A stretch of 11,166 nt of DNA from CAUTXO01 sp963542625 (lineage in GTDB: Bacteria > Campylobacterota > Campylobacteria > Campylobacterales > SZUA-545). Shown here piece by piece: positions 6,389 through 11,166 of this stretch (position 1 is the stretch's first letter; every line of letters begins with the position of its first letter). Location of the stretch: positions 1-11,166 of the forward strand of contig CAUTXO010000053.1 of the NCBI GenBank assembly GCA_963542625.1, given 5' to 3'. The notes under the pieces are model-generated. The model saw nothing but the letters and a program-made list of their open reading frames with translations, had not been told where the DNA came from and searched no databases. The translations under genes and the position numbers were made by a program.

Positions 6389-6998
6389 CGAAAAACTTCT
6401 TGTGGTATCGGGCCCTAGCGGGTCTGGCAAGTCAAGCCTATGCCGCGAGCTTTGCAAAAACAGCGCGTTTTATCTCTCCATTTCAAGCACCACACGCACC
6501 CCGCGCGCGGGCGAAGAGCACGGCAAGGATTACTTTTTTACAAGCAAGGACGACTTCACGCGCGGGATAAAAGAAAGCAGATTTTTAGAGTGGGCGGAAG
6601 TTCACGGCAACTTTTACGGCACGGACAAGCTAAAAATCAAAGAGCAACTAGCGCTTGGCAAAACGGTTGTTTTTGACATAGACGTGCAGGGCCAAGAGAT
6701 CATCAAATCAAAATACAAGAGCTTTGTAACTTCTGTTTTTGTAACCACCAAAGACGTTGATACACTCAAAGAGCGCCTAGAATTTCGCGCAACGGAGACG
6801 CCGCAGAGCATAGATCTTAGGCTAAAAAACGCAAGGGCGGAAATGCAAAAGATCCCATATTATGATTTTTTAATCATCAACGATGACTTCGCGCGCTCCC
6901 TGCAAGCGCTCGCGCAAATAGCCGCCTGCCTAGATTTTAAGCAAACGGGCGCGCTTGATGAGTTTTTGAAAGACTGGGAAAACAACAGCAAAGGATAA
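6372..6998 (+). CDS. gmk: Guanylate kinase
   Basis: Guanylate kinase phosphorylates GMP to GDP with ATP. The 208-residue protein has the P-loop GPSGSGKSS at residues 14-22, the GMP-binding segment STTRTPRAGEEHGKDYFF, the EWAEVHGNFYGT block that contacts the guanine nucleotide, VVFDIDVQGQ with the conserved DxDxQG, and RLKNARAEM in the C-terminal lid/core region. The start is TTG at 6372: an in-frame stop at 6360-6362 leaves no ATG upstream, and the only later option (GTG at codon 11) would remove almost all residues before the P-loop strand. It overlaps the end of the acidic-protein gene by 17 nt with no obvious Shine-Dalgarno, suggesting coupled translation. Confidence 0.96.
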   Translation: MTKTNNEKLLVVSGPSGSGKSSLCRELCKNSAFYLSISSTTRTPRAGEEHGKDYFFTSKDDFTRGIKESRFLEWAEVHGNFYGTDKLKIKEQLALGKTVVFDIDVQGQEIIKSKYKSFVTSVFVTTKDVDTLKERLEFRATETPQSIDLRLKNARAEMQKIPYYDFLIINDDFARSLQALAQIAACLDFKQTGALDEFLKDWENNSKG

Positions 6999-7001
6999 AA
7001 A

Positions 7002-7217
7002 ATGAGTATGCCTGGAATGCAAGAATTAATTGTAATCTTATTAATAGTAGTGATTTTGTTTGGCGCCAAGAAGATCCCAGAGCTAGCAAGCGGGCTTGGT
7101 AAAGGCATCAAAAACTTCAAAAAATCGATGAAAGAAGACGAAGACGAGCCCGAATTAGAGCAAAAAAAGCAAGCCACAACCAACATAGAAGCAGGCGCAA
7201 AGGTTAAGGAAAATTGA
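7002..7217 (+). CDS. tatA: Sec-independent translocase subunit TatA
   Basis: TatA/E-type subunit of the twin-arginine translocase, which moves folded proteins across the inner membrane. The 71-residue protein has one short N-terminal membrane helix (about residues 7-21, ELIVILLIVVILFG), the family hinge FGAKKIPEL, an amphipathic helix (ASGLGKGIKNFKKSMKE) and an acidic, then polar tail. The start ATG lies 3 nt after the gmk stop, and its Shine-Dalgarno (AAAGGA) is inside the last gmk codons. The stop TGA overlaps the argS TTG start. TatB and TatC are not in this window. TatA rather than TatB is favoured by the length and the FG-K-PEL motif. Confidence 0.94.
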   Translation: MSMPGMQELIVILLIVVILFGAKKIPELASGLGKGIKNFKKSMKEDEDEPELEQKKQATTNIEAGAKVKEN

Positions 7218-9013
7218 AAACGCTCGTTCAGGAATTTTTAAGCGCGCGGCTTGGGCTGGCGGTTGAGCTAACGCAGCCAAAGGATCCGTCGCTAGGGCAT
7301 TTTGCAACCACAATTGCGTTTAAACTCGCAAAGCAAGAGAGCAAAAATCCAAATGAAAAGGCGCAAGAACTAGCAAAGCTTTTTGAAAATCCATCGCTTT
7401 TTGACAAAATTAGCACAGCCGGCGGATACATCAACTTTGAGCTAAGCGCGGCGCTGGTGGATAAAATAGTCACAGCTGGGCTAAGCGATAAGCAGGGTTT
7501 TGCGCGCGGGACGGCGGCAGAGAGTGAGACTATTTTTCTTGAATTCATCAGCGCCAATCCAACAGGCCCCTTGCATATAGGGCACGCGCGGGGGGCGATT
7601 TACGGCGACGCTTTGCGGCGCATAGGCAAGCACTTAGGCAAAAAGATCTTTGCGGAGTATTACATCAACGACGCGGGTAGTCAAATAGATATGCTAGGGC
7701 AGTCGATTTTTCATAGCGCAAGGGAGCTTTTAGGCAAAGGCGCGGTGGGGCAAAACGGGCAAGATCTTAGCGCTAGCACGGCGGCGCAAGATCCTACACA
7801 AGACGCGGCGCGCGGCACGGCGGTGCAAGACCACGCGCAAGATCTAGCACCAGATCTTACGCAAGATCCAGCGCAAGCCAGCGCTCAAGATCTAAGTCAA
7901 GGCGCGGCACAAGATCCAGCTCAAGATCTCACACAAACAAACCCCGCACAAGACAATCTATACAAGGGCGAATACATCAAAGATCTTGCGCTAGAAGCCA
8001 TTCAAAAATTCGGCGAGCCCTACTTTGCAAACGCCAAAGACGCAAGCGCCACCAAAGATCTTGCCACGTGGGGCAAGGACAAAATGCTAGATCTAATCAA
8101 GCTAGGCCTAAAACAAAGCGGCATTGAGTTTGATAACTTCGCTAGCGAGGCGGCGCTTTTTGGTAAATGGCAACAAACCCTTTCTACGCTTGAAAAAAAC
8201 GGCGCGCTCTACAAAGACCAAGACGGCAAAGTGTGGCTAAGATCCAGCGCCAAAGGCGACGCAAAAGATCGCGTCATCGTGCGGGAAAACGGCGTGCCAA
8301 CCTACCTAGCGGGAGACATCATCTACCACGCCTACAAATACGAGCAGCACTTCGACCGCTACATCAACATCTGGGGCGCGGATCATCACGGCTACATACC
8401 ACGAATCAAAGCCGCCATTGACTTTCTAGGCTACGATAGCCGCAAACTTGAAATTTTACTATCACAAATGGTCGCGCTCCTAAGGGGCGGCGAGCCCTAC
8501 AAAATGAGTAATCGCGCGGGCAATTTCATCTTAATGGACGACGTCGTGCAAGATATCGGCATTGACGCCCTGCGCTTTGTCTTTCTCACCAAACGCGCCG
8601 ACACGCACCTTGAGTTCGACGTCGATGTGCTAAAAAACCAAGACAGCACAAACCCAATCTACTACATAAACTACGCGCACGCGCGCATCAAATCCGTTTT
8701 TGCGCGGCTTGGCGTTGATGAAGAGACGGTTGCGTCCGTGCCACTTGGCGCGCTAAAAAAAGATGAAAAAGATCTGCTTATCCTAGCCGCAATGCTGCCA
8801 CAGATCCTGCGCGATAGCTTTAACACGCGTAACATCAACATTCTCACAAAATTTTTGAGCGACCTAAGTGCCGCGCTGCACCGTTTCTACACGGACAACA
8901 CGATAAAAGACAGCCCAAGGCAGCAAGAGCTCCTAAAAATCATCTCTTTCGTCGGGCTTTCGCTGCGCACGGGGCTTGCCGTCATCGGCATTGAAGCAAA
9001 AAACAAAATGTAA
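7214..9013 (+). CDS. argS: Arginyl-tRNA synthetase with a Q-D-rich insertion
   Basis: Class I arginyl-tRNA synthetase, charging tRNA-Arg in the cytoplasm. The N-terminal Add1-like domain covers about residues 1-90. The catalytic core has EFISANPTGPLHIGHARG with the HIGH motif at 121-124, and the C-terminal anticodon domain includes NPIYYINYAHARI. The second class I motif reads KMSNRAGNF where I expect KMSKRAGNF in relatives. At 599 residues it is longer than the usual 530 or so of Campylobacter; the excess is a low-complexity block at about residues 176-247 between LGQSIFHSARELLGKG and LYKGEYIKDLA. The reading frame is open throughout. The start is TTG at 7214, overlapping the tatA stop (TTGA), with AAGGA at 7206-7210; no ATG lies before the first conserved helix. 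Confidence 0.96.
   Translation: MKTLVQEFLSARLGLAVELTQPKDPSLGHFATTIAFKLAKQESKNPNEKAQELAKLFENPSLFDKISTAGGYINFELSAALVDKIVTAGLSDKQGFARGTAAESETIFLEFISANPTGPLHIGHARGAIYGDALRRIGKHLGKKIFAEYYINDAGSQIDMLGQSIFHSARELLGKGAVGQNGQDLSASTAAQDPTQDAARGTAVQDHAQDLAPDLTQDPAQASAQDLSQGAAQDPAQDLTQTNPAQDNLYKGEYIKDLALEAIQKFGEPYFANAKDASATKDLATWGKDKMLDLIKLGLKQSGIEFDNFASEAALFGKWQQTLSTLEKNGALYKDQDGKVWLRSSAKGDAKDRVIVRENGVPTYLAGDIIYHAYKYEQHFDRYINIWGADHHGYIPRIKAAIDFLGYDSRKLEILLSQMVALLRGGEPYKMSNRAGNFILMDDVVQDIGIDALRFVFLTKRADTHLEFDVDVLKNQDSTNPIYYINYAHARIKSVFARLGVDEETVASVPLGALKKDEKDLLILAAMLPQILRDSFNTRNINILTKFLSDLSAALHRFYTDNTIKDSPRQQELLKIISFVGLSLRTGLAVIGIEAKNKM
7739..7954 (+). repeat. AAGATC-rich in-frame insertion within argS
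   Basis: This stretch codes for about 70 residues made mostly of QD-L/P/A units (for example QDLSAS, QDPTQD, QDLAPDLTQD). At the DNA level it is a run of CAAGATCT and CAAGATCC copies with GCGC-rich spacers; AGATCT occurs at 7762, 7840, 7852, 7888 and 7924, AAGATCC at 7779-7921 three more times. It contains the 19-mer GCAAGATCTTAGCGCTAGC (7759-7777), which is found again in the gene-free region. The limits are approximate and set by where recognisable ArgRS sequence stops and resumes. Confidence 0.8.
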
Positions 9014-9022
9014 GGCGGGCAA

Positions 9023-10363
9023 ATGAGCTGGAGCAAACAAAGTTGGCGGACCTTTCCAATCAAGCAACAACCAATCTACGAAAACCAAGACAAGCTAAGA
9101 AGCGTTGAAGAAGAGCTTGCATCCTACCCGCCGCTTATTTTCGCGGGCGAAGTGGAGTATCTAAAAACCAAGCTGCAAAACGTGGCGCGGCGCGAAGCGT
9201 TTTTGCTCCAAGGCGGCGACTGCGCGGAGAGTTTTTTGGACTTCCACGCAAACAATATCCGCGACACTTTCAAAGTGCTTTTGCAAATGGCGGTCGTGCT
9301 AACCTTTGCGGCAAAAAAGCCCATCGTAAAAATCGGGCGGCTGGCTGGGCAATTCGCAAAGCCAAGAAGTAGCGACTACGAAGAAATAAACGGCGTCAAG
9401 CTCCCAAGCTACCGCGGCGATATCATCAACTCCATAAGCGCGGGCGCAAACGAGCGCAAGCCAGACCCGCAAAGAATGCTAAGGGCATACAACCAATCCG
9501 CCGCCACGCTCAACCTTTTGCGCGCCTTTGCAAATGGCGGGCTAGCGGATCTACACAACGTGCATAAGTGGAATTTGGACTTCGTGCAAAAAAGCCCACA
9601 ACGCGCCAAATATGAAGAGATCTCCACCAAGATAGAAGAAGCGCTAAACTTTATGGCGGCGTGCGGGATAGACTCAAGCACCACGCGCACGCTTAGGGAA
9701 ACGTCGTTTTTCACCTCGCACGAAGCACTGCTTTTAAATTACGAGGAGGCGCTCACGCGGCGCGACAGCCTATCGGGCAAGATCTACGACTGCTCCGCGC
9801 ATATGCTCTGGATAGGCGACAGAACGCGCGGGCTAGATGAAGCGCACGTTGAATTCTTGCGCGGCGTGCAAAATCCAATCGGCGTTAAAGCCGGGCCGTC
9901 GGCTCTGCCGCAAGATCTAATCAAAATAATCGACCGCCTAAACCCCGCAAACGAAAGCGGCAAGATAAATATCATCGTCCGCGCGGGCGCGCAAAAAATA
10001 GAAAACGTGCTCCCGCCACTTTTAGAAGCCGTGAAAAAAGAAGGCAAAGAAGTCATCTGGAGCTGCGACCCAATGCACGGCAACACGTTCAAAGCCAGCA
10101 GCGGCTACAAAACGCGCGACTTCGTGCAAATCCTAGACGAAGTGAAAAATTTCTTTCAGATCCACAAGGCGCACGGCACGTATCCAGGCGGCATACACCT
10201 TGAAATGACGGGCAGCGACGTTACAGAATGTGTCGGCGGGGCAAGGGAAATTACCGAAGAAAACCTAGCCGACCGCTACCACACGCATTGCGACCCGCGC
10301 CTAAACGCCGAGCAATCCCTAGAGCTTGCCTTTTTAATCTCGGATACCTTGAAAGATATTTAG
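9023..10363 (+). CDS. Class II (plant-type) DAHP synthase
   Basis: 3-Deoxy-D-arabino-heptulosonate-7-phosphate synthase, condensing phosphoenolpyruvate and erythrose-4-phosphate as the first step of the shikimate pathway. The 446-residue length and motifs are those of the class II family: LLQGGDCAESF with metal-ligand Cys67, GRLAGQFAKPRS, LPSYRGDIIN, WIGDRTR, GVKAGP, CDPMHGNT (His ligand), LEMTGSDVTECVGG (Glu ligand) and THCDPRLN (Asp ligand). The start ATG is 9 nt after the argS stop with a weak AAGG upstream, so it probably belongs to the same transcript. Gene names for this family vary (aroF, aroG, aroH), so none is assigned. No clear intrinsic terminator follows. Confidence 0.96.
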   Translation: MSWSKQSWRTFPIKQQPIYENQDKLRSVEEELASYPPLIFAGEVEYLKTKLQNVARREAFLLQGGDCAESFLDFHANNIRDTFKVLLQMAVVLTFAAKKPIVKIGRLAGQFAKPRSSDYEEINGVKLPSYRGDIINSISAGANERKPDPQRMLRAYNQSAATLNLLRAFANGGLADLHNVHKWNLDFVQKSPQRAKYEEISTKIEEALNFMAACGIDSSTTRTLRETSFFTSHEALLLNYEEALTRRDSLSGKIYDCSAHMLWIGDRTRGLDEAHVEFLRGVQNPIGVKAGPSALPQDLIKIIDRLNPANESGKINIIVRAGAQKIENVLPPLLEAVKKEGKEVIWSCDPMHGNTFKASSGYKTRDFVQILDEVKNFFQIHKAHGTYPGGIHLEMTGSDVTECVGGAREITEENLADRYHTHCDPRLNAEQSLELAFLISDTLKDI

Positions 10364-10452
10364 GCTAGCGGGAGTGGCTTTTGGTGCTTGTGCGCCCGCC
10401 GCGCGTTTTTGGTGCGCGTTTGCCAGCCCCAACCCGCGCTATGTTTGCCCAC

Positions 10453-10818
10453 GCGCGGATCTTACGCGTTTTAGTGCGCCTGTGTTTTTGATGTATCCCA
10501 TCTTTTAGATCTTACCGTTTTTTAGTCCGCCACGCCCGCGCAAGTAAATCTATGGCTTATGCGCTTGTAAGTGCGTCCGTGCTTTGGTACTCGTCTGTGA
10601 GTTTGCGTTTTTGGCGTGCTTGTGAGTTTTGAACGCGCCGTGCTTTCGGTCCGCCCGCCCGCAGCGGCAAGGGTTTGCACCACTCCCGCAAGATCTTAGC
10701 GCTAGCGTTACCCACATCAAAATCCGCGCAAGATCTTACAAAGCTAAGCCGCGCTGTGCTTTCCGTGCTTGCGCGCTGCCTTGCGGATCTTACGCGTTTT
10801 TGGTGCGCTTATGTTTTT
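10453..10818 (+). repeat. Degenerate direct repeat around GCGGATCTTACGCGTTTT
   Basis: Two copies of about 36 bp at 10453-10489 and 10782-10817 share GCGGATCTTACGCGTTTT, then GTGCGC, then TGTTTTT with few differences. Weaker relatives lie at about 10401-10420 and 10500-10525. Confidence 0.65.
10688..10706 (+). repeat. 19-mer shared with the argS insertion
   Basis: GCAAGATCTTAGCGCTAGC occurs here and, identically and in the same orientation, at 7759-7777 inside argS. In both places a GCGCAAGATC-YTACA-type unit follows shortly after (7785 and 10727), with different spacers. Confidence 0.85.
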
Positions 10819-10883
10819 ATATGCCCGCGTGATTTGCTGTGCGTTTTACCAACCAGTGCAGATCTTACAAGGCTAAGCCGCGC
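10731..10883 (+). repeat. 24-bp direct repeat beginning AGATCTTACAA
   Basis: Copies at 10731-10754 and 10860-10883 match at 23 of 24 bases (one A/G difference). Both run from AGATCTTACAA through CTAAGCCGCGC. Their 129-bp offset encloses the second copy of the GCGGATCTTACGCG repeat. Confidence 0.8.
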
Positions 10884-11166
10884 CTAAGACTAACCACCCC
10901 ACCTTAGCCAAAATCCAAGCCCAGTCAAAAATCCAAGATCTAAACACTTAGTGCCAGCACCCAAGATCCGCGCTTACGACTAACTAAAATCTAAAAGCCA
11001 AACGCCCACCAAAGGTTTAAGATCTAGCCACAAGCTATAAGATCCAAACCACTACCAAGATCTCACAAGATCCGCGCCCCAGCAAAACTAACGCAAGAAA
11101 ACCCAAGTCCTAGATCTTGGCGGCGGCGGATCTTGAATGCAAAGTGTGCGGATCTGGTAGCAAATC

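Larger units (their letters stand above)
10453..11077. repeat. Inverted copies of GCGCGGATCTT in the gene-free region
   Basis: GCGCGGATCTT reads on the plus strand at 10453-10463, and its exact reverse complement AAGATCCGCGC lies at 10963-10973 and 11067-11077. The switch in orientation matches the change in strand composition near 10885. Confidence 0.6.
10364..11166. other. Gene-free, repeat-rich region
   Basis: About 800 bp with no convincing gene. Short open frames exist (10629-10832 and 10675-10887) but lack recognisable motifs and read through repeats. The region holds eight AGATCT palindromes plus several AGATCC/GGATCT. The top strand is G/T-rich and A-poor up to about 10885 and A/C-rich afterwards, as if two repeat tracts face each other. 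Related motifs recur: GCGTTTTTGGTGCGC-like strings near 10405, 10465, 10605 and 10792. It may be decayed sequence or a dispersed repeat cluster. Confidence 0.6.

Noticed and set aside
10397..10420. Possible intrinsic terminator CGCGC-GTTTTTGGT-GCGCG-TTT after the DAHP synthase gene
   Set aside because: Only a 5-bp stem with a 9-nt loop and three T residues, within a region where GCGC and TTTT strings recur; too weak to call.
10629..10887. Two overlapping short ORFs in the gene-free region (10629-10832 and 10675-10887)
   Set aside because: No Shine-Dalgarno, no recognisable domain, and both read through the short repeats; the DLTRLSRA-like repeat in one of them is explained by the duplicated DNA.
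10364..11166. CRISPR array
   Set aside because: Repeats are few, degenerate, irregularly spaced and partly inverted, with no constant repeat-spacer unit and no cas genes nearby.
1..11166. GCTAGC also seems frequent (about ten copies)
   Set aside because: Enrichment is only a few-fold and fits the common use of AGC and GCT/GCG codons; kept apart from the much stronger AGATCT signal.

Overview
The window looks like a chromosomal segment of a Campylobacterota (epsilonproteobacterial) genome, most likely a Campylobacter with a fairly high G+C content (by eye close to half; C. gracilis, C. showae and C. rectus are remembered examples of such species, and no species can be assigned here). The main reason is gene order. 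A phospholipase-D-like NucT nuclease, a very acidic repeat protein, gmk, tatA and argS lie together as I recall for H. pylori (HP0323 to HP0319), and rpsB-tsf followed by a lone LolD-like ATPase recalls C. jejuni (Cj1182c-Cj1180c). AT-rich -10 boxes without clear -35 boxes also fit the group.

Layout. Positions 27-114 (minus): tRNA-Ser(GGA) with encoded CCA and its own promoter. Positions 165-2711 (minus): one operon, rpsB - tsf - a 49-residue small ORF - a LolD-like ABC ATPase, read from a promoter with a perfect TATAAT near 2819-2824. Positions 2886-4019 (plus): dapE, tail-to-tail and overlapping by 47 bp with nucT (3973-4485, minus). Positions 4547-10363 (plus): a tightly packed operon of acidic repeat protein, gmk, tatA, argS and class II DAHP synthase, with two overlapping junctions (acidic gene/gmk and tatA/argS), both using TTG starts. 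Positions 10364-11166: about 800 bp without a convincing gene, made largely of degenerate short repeats.

The genes are mostly housekeeping: translation (rpsB, tsf, argS, tRNA-Ser), nucleotide metabolism (gmk), lysine/peptidoglycan precursors (dapE), aromatic amino-acid entry (DAHP synthase), protein export (tatA) and probably an envelope ABC ATPase. NucT-type proteins handle extracellular DNA.

The unusual signal is not a gene. The palindrome AGATCT occurs about 55 times by hand count, against roughly 3 expected from base composition. It occurs on genes of both orientations, in more than one codon phase, and in non-coding DNA. It is also the core of three repeat-rich regions: the acidic protein's DLDALDDLDL repeats, a roughly 70-residue Q-D-rich insertion inside ArgRS, and the gene-free 3' region. 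The ArgRS insertion and the 3' region share an identical 19-mer. This resembles a highly iterated palindrome (as HIP1 is in cyanobacteria) or an uptake-signal-like sequence, together with a dispersed repeat that has entered or grown within coding DNA. I know of no description of this for Campylobacterota, but I cannot search.
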